Shown: piece by piece, positions 27,753 to 35,996 of the stretch | Position numbering within the stretch: the first letter of the stretch is position 1 | How the letters are laid out: every line of letters starts with the position of its first letter | Assembly: GCF_010179735.1 (NCBI RefSeq) | Contig: NZ_JAAEEH010000006.1 | Location: 1 to 64,000, forward strand | DNA: 64,000 nt | Source of the DNA: Anaerotalea alkaliphila | GTDB taxonomy: Bacteria; Bacillota; Clostridia; Lachnospirales; Vallitaleaceae | Direction: 5' to 3' | Made by a program: the position numbers and the translations under genes | Notes under the pieces: generated by a model | What the model was told of the DNA's origin: nothing | The model's input: only the letters and a program-made list of their open reading frames with translations | Databases searched by the model: none

Positions 27753-27908
27753 GCTTTCAATGCAACTCGGTTCCCTCTGTCCAGAGATTTTGCCTATAGA
27801 CCTGGCAGTTCTTCCTCTGGGATTGTGTATTGTTTATCGTTAAAGAATCACAGGGCCTGGCAATAATAACCTAAATTCTGCAATAAATTGCGGATGGCCT
27901 GTGTAATA

Positions 27909-27937
27909 TTGACATCTGACTTTCAGGGTGCTATATT
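27909..27937 (+). promoter_or_regulatory. Promoter of the TRAP-aldolase operon
   Basis: TTGACA (27909-27914), exact 17-bp spacer, TATATT (27932-27937). The 19 bases GGTGCTATATTGATGTCAA are identical to those in the lacI promoter at 33142. In the 377-base gap between 27677 and 28053 the only other items seen are terminator B, the operators and a short leader frame. Confidence 0.8.
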
Positions 27938-27950
27938 GATGTCAAGTAAC

Positions 27951-27984
27951 TACAATCGATTGCACATAGAACATCGATTGCAGA
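27951..27984. promoter_or_regulatory. LacI-type operator pair
   Basis: The palindrome CAATCGATTG (27953-27962) within TACAATCGATTGCACA, and a second related site, CATCGATTGCAG, at 27972-27983. Both lie just downstream of the expected start site, where a repressor would block transcription. Related TACAAACGATTGCAC sites occur at 32045 and 33184. Confidence 0.65.
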
Positions 27985-28011
27985 AAATTTGAAAAGGAGG
28001 CAAAGGGAAGT

Positions 28012-28050
28012 TTGCGTCGGTACCATGAAACTTGCTTAAAAGGGGTGTGA
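28012..28050 (+). other. Possible 12-codon leader frame before the TAXI gene
   Basis: A strong AGGAGG (27995-28000) has no annotated gene behind it. A TTG-started frame encoding MRRYHETCLKGV runs from 28012 to a TGA at 28050, four bases before the next ATG. It could be a translated leader that couples into the transporter gene, or the ribosome binding site could be a relic. Confidence 0.25.
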
Positions 28051-28053
28051 ATT

Positions 28054-29079
28054 ATGAGAAAAGTATTGGTGTTGCTGTCATTGCTGTTGTCTCTTGGCGT
28101 TTTGGCTGCATGCGGATCGAAGGATACCGGCGGGAGCGTTTCGCCCGATGGAGGCCAGACGGAAGGAATAGGGAAAGAAACAGAGAAAGAAGCCTATCCG
28201 AAGTTCCTGACAATCGGTACCGCGGGCACAGGCGGCGCTTACTATCCCATCGGCATCGCAATGTCCCAGATCATTGGAGACGTATTGGGAATAAACACGA
28301 ATGCCCAGGTGACAGGAGGAGCGACCGAAAACAATACGCTGATTGAAAACAAGAGCGTAGACCTGGCCATTACACAGTCCTCCCTGGCATATGCGGCCAT
28401 CCAAGGGACGGCGCCCTATGAAACCGCCGCTCCTTCCGTAAGGGCAATCGCCAACGGATTGTCGAAAGGGGTTTTCCATGTGGTGACACTGAGGTCCACG
28501 GGCATCGAGACCATAGGGGACCTCAAGGGGAAACGGGTTGTTTTGGGACCTGCCGGTGGCGCGGGGATTTCCATGGCCCTGGAAGTCTTTGCCGAGTACG
28601 GGATCGGGGCGAACGATTTCAATCCCAGTTATGTCACCTATTCGGACGGGATAACCGCCCTGACGGACGGAACGGTCGATGCGGTGGTCGTACAGTCGGC
28701 GGCGCCTGCATCCGCAATCCAGGAACTGAAGGCGACACGCGAAAAAGACATGCTGCTTCTTTCGATTGAAGATGACGTGAGACAAAGCCTGTTGGAGAAA
28801 TACCCTTATTACAGTGAAGTCGTCCTGGCGGAAGATATCTATGGGACAGGCGGAGAAATCAAGACAATCTTCGTTTCGAACATGATCGTGTGCAGCGCAG
28901 ACCTTTCGGAAGGTCTGGTTTATGAGATTACAAAAGCCTTTTTCGAGAATGTGGACAAAATCAAGGAATCCCATCCGGCCGCCCTGGGATTGTCGGTGGA
29001 GGAAGCGGTAAAAGGATCTCCAATCGATTTTCATCCAGGAGCAATCAAATACTTTAAAGAAGTAGGTGTGATGGATTGA
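28054..29079 (+). CDS. TAXI-family TRAP transporter solute-binding lipoprotein
   Basis: A 341-residue extracytoplasmic receptor. A lipoprotein signal ends in LAAC (Cys20). The mature part shows the TAXI pattern: IGTAGTGGAYYPIG, the QSSLAYAA region and LKGKRVVLGPAGGAG. TAXI proteins bind small organic anions such as glutamate or dicarboxylates and deliver them to a fused TRAP permease, driven by an ion gradient. The gene overlaps the permease start by four bases. Downstream aldolases suggest the ligand is a keto- or sugar-acid; that is inference from context. Expression should be repressed through the LacI-type sites upstream. Confidence 0.92.
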   Translation: MRKVLVLLSLLLSLGVLAACGSKDTGGSVSPDGGQTEGIGKETEKEAYPKFLTIGTAGTGGAYYPIGIAMSQIIGDVLGINTNAQVTGGATENNTLIENKSVDLAITQSSLAYAAIQGTAPYETAAPSVRAIANGLSKGVFHVVTLRSTGIETIGDLKGKRVVLGPAGGAGISMALEVFAEYGIGANDFNPSYVTYSDGITALTDGTVDAVVVQSAAPASAIQELKATREKDMLLLSIEDDVRQSLLEKYPYYSEVVLAEDIYGTGGEIKTIFVSNMIVCSADLSEGLVYEITKAFFENVDKIKESHPAALGLSVEEAVKGSPIDFHPGAIKYFKEVGVMD

Positions 29080-30956
29080 TAAAACAATTTGCAAAAGCGG
29101 TCCCTGAATACTATACGAAAGTGTCTCTGGTCGCATGCTCGGCGCTGTTCCTGTACTTTGCGGCGTTCGGGTCCACCTCGCTGATTATCCAAAGGTCCCT
29201 GCTGCTTACACTCCTGGTCCCGACCGTGTTCATCACCATCCCGCTGACCTTCCGGGGAAAGACGAACGGTTGGACGAAAGCGGTGGACCTGGCCCTGGCA
29301 ATCAGCCTGATTGCGGCAGGCATCTACATCATCATGGTCTGGGATGCCCGGATAATGAAGACGGGCGCCGTGCCCGCAACGGATGTGGTGATGGGTACGA
29401 TCATGATCATCCTGGTCCTCATCGCAGCCCAGCGGACCACGGGCAAAATCCTGAGCATCATTTCGGCGGTATTCCTGCTTTATGCGTACTTCGGACCCTA
29501 CATGCCAGGTTTTCTGGTCCACCGGGGAGAAACCTGGACAAGAATCGTCACATTCATGTATGTGTCCACGGAAGGGATTTTCGGAACGCCGGTGGGGATC
29601 GCCGCCACCTACATCATGGTTTTCATCGTGTTCGGTGCGTTCCTGGAGAAGTTCGGAGCGGGGCAATGGTTTGTGGACTTCGCGTTTTCCGTCACCGGCA
29701 AGTATCGGGGAGGACCGGCAAAAACGGCTGTGCTGGCCAGTGGACTGATGGGGATGATCTCCGGGAGTCCGGCGGCCAATGTGGTCACTACAGGTTCCTT
29801 TACGATACCGCTCATGAAAAAGACGGGATACAAGGATTATGAAGCGGCTGCGGTGGAAGCGGTCGCCTCCACAGGCGGCATGTTCGCCCCTCCAATCATG
29901 GGGGCCGGCGCATTCATCATGGCCCAGTACCTGGGACTGCCTTATGCGACGATCGCAAAGGCCGCCATCATGCCCGCGTTGTTGTACTATTTCTCCATCA
30001 TGCTTTCGGTGGACAGCATCGCCATCATGTCCGGCATCAAGGGGTTGAAGAAAGAAGAGCTTCCTCCCATAAGCTCGGTATTAGGAAAACGGTTGTTGAA
30101 CGCCATCCCCATCCTCGTCCTGGTCCTCTTGATTGCAAGCGGCCTCAGCCCGGCTAAGGCATCCGTATATTGTGTAGGTTCCATCCTCCTGGTGGCCTTC
30201 GCCCAACCGGAGTACCGTCCGACAATCAAGAAGGTCCTGCAGGCGTTGTACGAGGGAGGTTCCGGAGGTGTTGCAATCGCAGCCACTTGCGCTTGCGCGG
30301 GTCTGATTGTGGGGGTGCTGTCGATGACGGGAATTGGTGCGAAACTGTCCTATCAGCTGATCAGCATCACAGGAGGCAACATCTACATCGGGGCGATTCT
30401 GGTTGCCATCGTGGCCATCATACTGGGTTGCGGGATGCCCCCCACCGCGGTCTACATCATCCTTGCGGCTGTTCTGGCGCCTCCGCTGGCGGATATGGGA
30501 GCCACTCCCCTGGCGGCACACATGTTCGTGTTCATCTTCTCCTGTCTGGGAGCGATAACCCCTCCCGTAGCGCTTACTGCCTATACGGCGGCGGCCATCG
30601 CGAAAGCCGACCCCAACAAGACGGGGTTCAGGGCATTCCGGTTTGGTATTGTGGCATATATCGTTCCCTTCATCTTCATCACTTCACCGGCCCTGCTGCT
30701 GCATGAGACCAGCTCGATTCTTGCGACCACAGTCGCCTGCATCACAGCCGTGCTGGGAATCCTTTCGCTGGTGGCTGCCCTGGAGGGATGTCTGATCGTC
30801 CGGATCAACCGGCTTCAGCGTGTTTTGCTCCTGGTGGCCGGATTCGTCCTGATGATGCCGGGTGGCTATACGGACCTGGTTGGAATCGTAATCATGGCGG
30901 TCGCCATACTGATTGGAGCCGCAGTCAACAAGAAGGTCAAGGTCGTCCAATTGTAA
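29076..30956 (+). CDS. TRAP transporter fused permease (4TM-12TM)
   Basis: A 626-residue integral membrane protein with about 16-18 helices, in which the small DctQ-like and large DctM-like subunits are fused, as is normal for TAXI systems. Family segments include GLMGMISGSPAANVVTTGSF, GGMFAPPIMGAGAF and GCGMPPTAVYIILA. It moves the TAXI-bound solute into the cell with sodium or protons. The start is TTG at 29076 inside the end of the receptor gene, preceded by an AGGTGTG ribosome binding site; an alternative start further in would remove part of the first helix region. Confidence 0.92.
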   Translation: MIKQFAKAVPEYYTKVSLVACSALFLYFAAFGSTSLIIQRSLLLTLLVPTVFITIPLTFRGKTNGWTKAVDLALAISLIAAGIYIIMVWDARIMKTGAVPATDVVMGTIMIILVLIAAQRTTGKILSIISAVFLLYAYFGPYMPGFLVHRGETWTRIVTFMYVSTEGIFGTPVGIAATYIMVFIVFGAFLEKFGAGQWFVDFAFSVTGKYRGGPAKTAVLASGLMGMISGSPAANVVTTGSFTIPLMKKTGYKDYEAAAVEAVASTGGMFAPPIMGAGAFIMAQYLGLPYATIAKAAIMPALLYYFSIMLSVDSIAIMSGIKGLKKEELPPISSVLGKRLLNAIPILVLVLLIASGLSPAKASVYCVGSILLVAFAQPEYRPTIKKVLQALYEGGSGGVAIAATCACAGLIVGVLSMTGIGAKLSYQLISITGGNIYIGAILVAIVAIILGCGMPPTAVYIILAAVLAPPLADMGATPLAAHMFVFIFSCLGAITPPVALTAYTAAAIAKADPNKTGFRAFRFGIVAYIVPFIFITSPALLLHETSSILATTVACITAVLGILSLVAALEGCLIVRINRLQRVLLLVAGFVLMMPGGYTDLVGIVIMAVAILIGAAVNKKVKVVQL

Positions 30957-30991
30957 GGCCGGCCGGCAGAGATGGCACTGTTCGTAACCGG

Positions 30992-31008
30992 CCGCATGGA
31001 CAATGCGG
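30992..31008 (+). other. Small intercistronic hairpin
   Basis: CCGCAT (30992-30997) pairs with ATGCGG (31003-31008). No T run follows. It may slow read-through or stabilise the aldolase message. Confidence 0.3.
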
Positions 31009-31047
31009 TGGGTTCCATATAGAAACCAAAAAGACACAGACCAGTAG

Positions 31048-32015
31048 GAAAAGGAGAACAACCGATGAGAAAAAAGGCAATCAACTGGAAAACGATTTTC
31101 CCGGCAATTTCAATCCCCCTGAACGAGGACTACAGCATCAACGAAGGTGAGCTGCGGAAATACGTGAAGTGGCTGGCGGAGTTCGACGAGATCGGCGGCC
31201 TGGTCTGCAACGGCCATACGGGGGAAATCACCTCCCTGACGAGAGCGGAGCGGAAGCGGGTGGTGGAGATCGTTGCGGACGAGGTTGGAGAACAGGTGAT
31301 GATCATCTCCGGAATCAACTGCGAGAACACCGCGGAATCCATCGAGATGGCCAGGGAAGCCAAGGAAGCGGGCGCGGACGGCATCCTGCTGATGCCCCCC
31401 CACATGTGGCTGCGCTTCGGGATGCATCCGGACGCTCCGTTCAAGTATGTCAACGACGTGGCTGAAGGCGCGGACATCGACATCATCATCCACCTGTACC
31501 CTGCGTACACGAAGGCCTTCTATCCGGTGGAGACCCTGGTGAAGATGGCGAACGAGATCGAGCATGTGAAGGCGATCAAGATGGGAACCCGTGTGACCCC
31601 CCTCTACGAACATGACATCCGTGTGCTCCGTGAAAAGGCGCCGGAGGTGTCCCTGATCACATGCCACGACGAAACGCTGCTGACCTCCATGTTCCCCGGA
31701 ATGGACGGCGCACTGATCGGATTCGCAGGCTGCATCCCCGAGCTGATCACGGAAGCATGGAAGGCCATGAAGGCGGGAGACTTCAAGGAAATCAGGAGAT
31801 ACGACGACCTGATCTATCCCATCTCCTTCGCCATCTACGGCGGCGGACAGCCCTCCGGGGAAGCCCATGCCAGGATGAAGGAAGCGCTCATGCAGCGGGG
31901 ACTCTTCTCCTCGGCGCTGATGCGGCTGCCCGTCCTGCCCCTGGATGACGAGGAAAAGGAACTGATCCGGGATGGCCTCAAGAACAGCACCGCAGGCAAG
32001 GTGGAGCTGAAGTAA
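31048..32015 (+). repeat. Tandem duplication, unit 1 (RBS plus aldolase gene)
   Basis: This unit and 32076-33043 are direct repeats spaced 1028 bases apart. They include the ribosome binding site GAAAAGGAGAACAACCG and the whole gene. The stretch 31387-31936 appears identical to 32415-32964; all differences found lie outside it. Confidence 0.93.
31065..32015 (+). CDS. DapA/NanA-superfamily aldolase, copy 1
   Basis: A 316-residue TIM-barrel class I aldolase or lyase. Expected features are GHTGEITSLT (the substrate carboxylate loop, usually GTTGE-like), Tyr145 in IHLYPAY and the Schiff-base Lys172 in AIKMGT. The superfamily includes dihydrodipicolinate synthase, N-acetylneuraminate lyase and several 2-keto-3-deoxy-sugar-acid aldolases. 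Position after a TRAP transporter under LacI-type control argues for a catabolic aldolase acting on an imported keto-sugar acid or related compound rather than lysine synthesis. A nearly identical second copy follows. Confidence 0.9.
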   Translation: MRKKAINWKTIFPAISIPLNEDYSINEGELRKYVKWLAEFDEIGGLVCNGHTGEITSLTRAERKRVVEIVADEVGEQVMIISGINCENTAESIEMAREAKEAGADGILLMPPHMWLRFGMHPDAPFKYVNDVAEGADIDIIIHLYPAYTKAFYPVETLVKMANEIEHVKAIKMGTRVTPLYEHDIRVLREKAPEVSLITCHDETLLTSMFPGMDGALIGFAGCIPELITEAWKAMKAGDFKEIRRYDDLIYPISFAIYGGGQPSGEAHARMKEALMQRGLFSSALMRLPVLPLDDEEKELIRDGLKNSTAGKVELK

Positions 32016-32044
32016 GCGGACACCCCGTATTTTCAGGATAAAAC

Positions 32045-32070
32045 TACAAACGATTGCACATTGCGCAAAC
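32045..32070. promoter_or_regulatory. LacI-type operator between the aldolase copies
   Basis: TACAAACGATTGCAC (32045-32059) is identical to the site before lacI at 33184-33198. TTGCGCAAAC follows. No clear promoter hexamers are visible just upstream, so it may be an auxiliary site or roadblock. Confidence 0.6.
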
Positions 32071-32075
32071 CTATA

Positions 32076-33043
32076 GAAAAGGAGAACAACCGATGAGAAA
32101 AAAAGTGATCAACTGGAAAACGATTTTCCCGGCAATTTCAATTCCCCTGAACGAGGACTACAGCATCAATGAAGGAGAGCTGCGGAAATACGTGAAGTGG
32201 CTGGCGGAGTTCGACGAGATCGGCGGCCTGGTCTGCAACGGACATACGGGGGAAATCACCTCCCTGACGAGAGCGGAGCGGAAGCAGGTGGTGGAGATCG
32301 TTGCGGACGAGGTTGGAGACCAGGTGATGATCATCTCCGGAATCAATTGCGAGAACACCGCGGAATCCATCGAGATGGCAAGGGAAGCCAAGGAAGCGGG
32401 CGCGGACGGCATTCTGCTGATGCCCCCCCACATGTGGCTGCGCTTCGGGATGCATCCGGACGCTCCGTTCAAGTATGTCAACGACGTGGCTGAAGGCGCG
32501 GACATCGACATCATCATCCACCTGTACCCTGCGTACACGAAGGCCTTCTATCCGGTGGAGACCCTGGTGAAGATGGCGAACGAGATCGAGCATGTGAAGG
32601 CGATCAAGATGGGAACCCGTGTGACCCCCCTCTACGAACATGACATCCGTGTGCTCCGTGAAAAGGCGCCGGAGGTGTCCCTGATCACATGCCACGACGA
32701 AACGCTGCTGACCTCCATGTTCCCCGGAATGGACGGCGCACTGATCGGATTCGCAGGCTGCATCCCCGAGCTGATCACGGAAGCATGGAAGGCCATGAAG
32801 GCGGGAGACTTCAAGGAAATCAGGAGATACGACGACCTGATCTATCCCATCTCCTTCGCCATCTACGGCGGCGGACAGCCCTCCGGGGAAGCCCATGCCA
32901 GGATGAAGGAAGCGCTCATGCAGCGGGGACTCTTCTCCTCGGCGCTGATGCGGCTGCCCGTCCTTCCGCTGGACGACGAGGAAAAGGAACTGATTCGGGA
33001 AGGGCTCAAGAACAGCACCGCGGGCAAGGTGGAGCTGAAGTAA
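32076..33043 (+). repeat. Tandem duplication, unit 2
   Basis: Second unit of the direct repeat described at 31048-32015. Confidence 0.93.
32093..33043 (+). CDS. DapA/NanA-superfamily aldolase, copy 2
   Basis: It differs from copy 1 at only four of 316 residues (A5V, R65Q, E76D, D303E), none near Tyr145 or Lys172, so both should be active with the same specificity. The frame is open 13 codons further upstream, but ATG 32093 has the conserved AAAGGAGAA ribosome binding site and matches copy 1. The two copies may simply raise dosage. The operator just upstream could allow separate control, and 32964 is where the long identical core ends. Confidence 0.9.
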   Translation: MRKKVINWKTIFPAISIPLNEDYSINEGELRKYVKWLAEFDEIGGLVCNGHTGEITSLTRAERKQVVEIVADEVGDQVMIISGINCENTAESIEMAREAKEAGADGILLMPPHMWLRFGMHPDAPFKYVNDVAEGADIDIIIHLYPAYTKAFYPVETLVKMANEIEHVKAIKMGTRVTPLYEHDIRVLREKAPEVSLITCHDETLLTSMFPGMDGALIGFAGCIPELITEAWKAMKAGDFKEIRRYDDLIYPISFAIYGGGQPSGEAHARMKEALMQRGLFSSALMRLPVLPLDDEEKELIREGLKNSTAGKVELK

Positions 33044-33067
33044 ACGGAAGGCCAGCAGGGAAAGGAG

Positions 33068-33097
33068 AACGGCATGTGTGTCAAAGCGCATGCCGTT
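33068..33097 (+). terminator. Terminator after aldolase copy 2
   Basis: AACGGCATG (33068-33076) pairs with CATGCCGTT (33089-33097), continuing into TTTTG. It separates the catabolic operon from lacI. Confidence 0.75.
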
Positions 33098-33141
33098 TTG
33101 CTGTATTGAACAGGTTCCAGGTGCGGGAACGGCGCGGGAGA

Positions 33142-33170
33142 TTGACAACAGGACGCCCCGGTGCTATATT
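33142..33170 (+). promoter_or_regulatory. lacI-family regulator promoter
   Basis: TTGACA (33142-33147), 17-bp spacer, TATATT (33165-33170). It shares GGTGCTATATTGATGTCAA with the TRAP operon promoter. Confidence 0.8.
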
Positions 33171-33183
33171 GATGTCAAAGGGA

Positions 33184-33215
33184 TACAAACGATTGCACAA
33201 CACCGCAAACGTTTG
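33184..33215. promoter_or_regulatory. LacI-type operators controlling the regulator gene
   Basis: TACAAACGATTGCAC (33184-33198) and, 7 bases on, the perfect palindrome CAAACGTTTG (33206-33215). Their place downstream of the -10 suggests autorepression. Confidence 0.7.
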
Positions 33216-33237
33216 TGTTGAAAGGAGTTGAGGGAAG

Positions 33238-34236
33238 ATGGCTACTTTGAAGGATGTCGCAAGACTTGCCAATGTGGATGTCAGCACGGTCTCTAGGGCA
33301 TTGAACAATGTCTCCTATGTCCATCCGGACACAAAGGAGAAAATATTGGATGCGGTCCAACAATTGAGTTACCGTCCCAACTTGCTGGCAAAAGGATTGA
33401 GACAGGGGAAAAGCCATACGGTCGGTGTCGTCATTCCCAGCATCAACTTGAGCGTGTTCGGGGAAATCGTGCAGGGGATTGAGATTGAGGCGCGCAGATT
33501 CGGCTATGGGGTGATGATCTGCAATACGGAGGACAGTCCGGAATCGGAAGAGGAATGCATCCAGCGATTGAGGAACGGTTTTGTCGACGGGATTGTGATT
33601 GCGTCAACCGGCAAGCATAAACGCCTGATTAGGGATGTCAAATGCAATGGGATTCCAGTCGTGCAGCTGGTCAGGAAGCAGGACGAAACCATCAGCAGCA
33701 TTGTAGCGGATTACTTCAAGTCAGGCTATGAAGGCACGAAGTACCTGATCGGCAAGGGGTGCAAACAGGTTGGTCTGATCAACGGCCCGATGGAAATAGT
33801 CCCATACAAGGAAAGGTATCGGGGCTACCGCAAGGCCATCAAGGAGTTCGGGTATGAAGAACATGTGGTCGAGTCCAACGTCCCCAAGGGGGACTATTTC
33901 AAAGGGGGCTACCAGGGGGTGGCCAGACTGCTGGAGGACTGCAAGGAGATCGATGGGGTTCTCACATCGGTGGACATGCAAGGGATCGGCGTGATCAGGG
34001 CGCTGAAGGAGAGAGGGATACCGGTTCCAGGCAAAATAAAGGTTATGAGTCTCACCGGCCATTCGATTGGAGGCATGCTTGAGACTGCGATGACCTCCAT
34101 GGAAATACCGGCCGTTGAAATGGGGAGGGGAGTCACGCAAATGGTGATCGAGGAGATTGAAGCGGACCCCCAGCACAAGCCGGCGCTCCAGCATGTCGTC
34201 CTGAAGGTTTCCCTGGTTGAAAGGGAAACCACATAG
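33238..34236 (+). CDS. LacI/GalR-family transcriptional regulator
   Basis: A 332-residue repressor. Residues 3-55 form the LacI helix-turn-helix and hinge (TLKDVARLANVDVSTVSRAL, then YRPNLLAKGLRQG). The remainder is a periplasmic-binding-protein-like sensor domain (VGVVIPSIN onward). It should bind the palindromic CAAACG/CGATTG sites at its own promoter and at 27951 and 32045, and be released by a sugar or sugar-acid effector imported by the TRAP system. It is convergent with modC, with an 8-base gap and no obvious terminator. Confidence 0.93.
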   Translation: MATLKDVARLANVDVSTVSRALNNVSYVHPDTKEKILDAVQQLSYRPNLLAKGLRQGKSHTVGVVIPSINLSVFGEIVQGIEIEARRFGYGVMICNTEDSPESEEECIQRLRNGFVDGIVIASTGKHKRLIRDVKCNGIPVVQLVRKQDETISSIVADYFKSGYEGTKYLIGKGCKQVGLINGPMEIVPYKERYRGYRKAIKEFGYEEHVVESNVPKGDYFKGGYQGVARLLEDCKEIDGVLTSVDMQGIGVIRALKERGIPVPGKIKVMSLTGHSIGGMLETAMTSMEIPAVEMGRGVTQMVIEEIEADPQHKPALQHVVLKVSLVERETT

Positions 34237-34244
34237 TACAGCCC

Positions 34245-35315
34245 TCAAACCTCCGGTTCCATGAGGAAAACCCGTTTCATCGGGATGTGCAGCCGCAGCC
34301 TGCCGCGGTCCGTTCCGGTCAGGTGGGGGCAGGAAGCCTTTGCGATCTCCAACTGGAACAGCAGGCCGCGGCAATCCACCTGGAGCGTCGTAGAGAATAC
34401 TCCCTCCACCTTTTCGACGACTTCACATTCGAAAACATTTTCCTTATGGGACACTCCGGAATGCAGCCGAAGGTGGTGGGCCCGGATGCCCGCAACCATA
34501 TGCCTGGAGACAGGCGTATGGTTTTTTTGCGCCTTGAAGACAAGCTGGCCCGCTTCAAGGAGGACGTGGCCTTCGTGTTCCTCCAGGACGCGCACGTCAA
34601 AGAGGTTCTTGCAGCCGGTGATCCTGGCGGCCGTCAGGCTGACGGGGTTGCTGATGATGTCTTCTTTGGCCCCGATCTGGAGGTTCCGGCCCTGGTCCAT
34701 GACCATGATCCGGTCGCAGATCCGGTAGGCCTCCTCGATGTTGTGGGTCACAAGCAGGACGATGCCGTCGAAATTCTCCTGGATGATCTGGATCAACTCC
34801 TTTTCCAGGAGGTGTTTGATGTGGGTGTCCAGAGCCGAGAAGGGTTCGTCCAGCAGAAGCAGGTCGGGCTCGGTGACCAGTGTCCTTGCCAGGGCGCACC
34901 GCTGCTGCTGTCCCCCGGAGAGCTGGAAGGGGTAGTGGTGCGCGTGGCCGGAGAGCTGCATCCGTTGGACCATGCTGGCGACTTTCGCCTTGTGCTGCGT
35001 CCTGTCCAGATGCCCGAGGCCGTAGGCGATGTTTTGGCTGACTGTCAGATGGGGAAAAAGCGCGTAGTTCTGGAACACGTAGCCGATGTTGCGCTTCCGG
35101 GACGGAACATCCAGGTTGGAGCCGGAAGAGAACAAGGGCTTGCCGTTGAGGAGGATGCTGCCGCTGTCGGGCTTCTGGAGGCCGGCGATGCACTTCAGGG
35201 TCATGCTCTTGCCGCAGCCGGAGGAGCCCAGGATGCCCAAAACCCCTTTTTCGGCGGTGAAGGAGGTTTGGAGCGTGAATTTACCGAAGGTTTTCCTGAT
35301 GGATACTTCCAGCAT
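34245..35315 (-). CDS. modC: Molybdate/tungstate ABC transporter ATP-binding protein
   Basis: A 356-residue ATPase. Walker A GSSGCGKS (about residues 30-37), Q-loop YVFQNYALFPHLTV, signature LSGGQQQRCALAR, Walker B LLLLDEPFSALD and the switch histidine in VTHN are all present. A C-terminal TOBE/OB-like regulatory domain (from about residue 230) is typical of ModC. It powers molybdate or tungstate import through ModB and is the last gene of the modABC operon. Confidence 0.93.
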   Translation of the reverse strand: MLEVSIRKTFGKFTLQTSFTAEKGVLGILGSSGCGKSMTLKCIAGLQKPDSGSILLNGKPLFSSGSNLDVPSRKRNIGYVFQNYALFPHLTVSQNIAYGLGHLDRTQHKAKVASMVQRMQLSGHAHHYPFQLSGGQQQRCALARTLVTEPDLLLLDEPFSALDTHIKHLLEKELIQIIQENFDGIVLLVTHNIEEAYRICDRIMVMDQGRNLQIGAKEDIISNPVSLTAARITGCKNLFDVRVLEEHEGHVLLEAGQLVFKAQKNHTPVSRHMVAGIRAHHLRLHSGVSHKENVFECEVVEKVEGVFSTTLQVDCRGLLFQLEIAKASCPHLTGTDRGRLRLHIPMKRVFLMEPEV

Positions 35316-35321
35316 GGTTGT

Positions 35322-35993
35322 TCACCCCTTTCTCATTTTCCTTTCCAGCAGGTTGATGGTGAACAGGACGGTGACGGCGATGCCGGTCATGATGAGGACC
35401 AGCAGGTTGGCCATGGCCTTGTCACCGGCCTGCAGCGCGTCGTAAATGGCGATGGGCATGGTCATCGTCTTGTCGGGGATGCTGCCGCTGACCATCAGGG
35501 TGGTGCCGAAGTCGCCTAGAGCCCGGACGAAGGACATGGTGGTTCCTGCAACGATCCCCCGCCATGCGATGGGCATGACAATGGTGACGAATATGTTGAA
35601 TTCATTGCGGCCCAGCAGTCTGGCGGCGTTCAGGTAATCCTCGTTTATTTCGAGGAAAGCGGTTTTTGCGGCCTTGATCAGGTAGGGGATGGAGACGACG
35701 GTGGATGCGATGATGGCCCCCGTGGGGGTGAACACGATCCGCGCGCCCCAGGTGTCTTCCAGGAAGGCCCCCAGGGGGGATTGCCTTCCCAGCAGGACCA
35801 GCAGATAGTAGCCGAGGACGGTGGGAGGCAGCACGACGGGGAGATTGGTCAAGGTGTCGAGGAAATCGACGGCCTTCCCGCGCCCTCTGCTTAGGAACCA
35901 GGCGACGGGAAGGCCGAACAGGAAACCGACGAGTGTTGCGGTGGAGGCCACACGGAACGAAAGGTAGAGGGGAAAGAGGTTGAGGGTATCCAT
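35322..35993 (-). CDS. modB: Molybdate ABC transporter permease
   Basis: A 223-residue inner-membrane permease with five to six helices and the EAA-like coupling loop (AARLLGRNEFNIFVTIVMPIA) that contacts ModC. LPPTVLGYYLL and RALGDFGTTLMVSG are characteristic of ModB. Its start lies three bases after the modA stop, so translation is probably coupled. Confidence 0.94.
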   Translation of the reverse strand: MDTLNLFPLYLSFRVASTATLVGFLFGLPVAWFLSRGRGKAVDFLDTLTNLPVVLPPTVLGYYLLVLLGRQSPLGAFLEDTWGARIVFTPTGAIIASTVVSIPYLIKAAKTAFLEINEDYLNAARLLGRNEFNIFVTIVMPIAWRGIVAGTTMSFVRALGDFGTTLMVSGSIPDKTMTMPIAIYDALQAGDKAMANLLVLIMTGIAVTVLFTINLLERKMRKG

Positions 35994-35996
35994 AGG

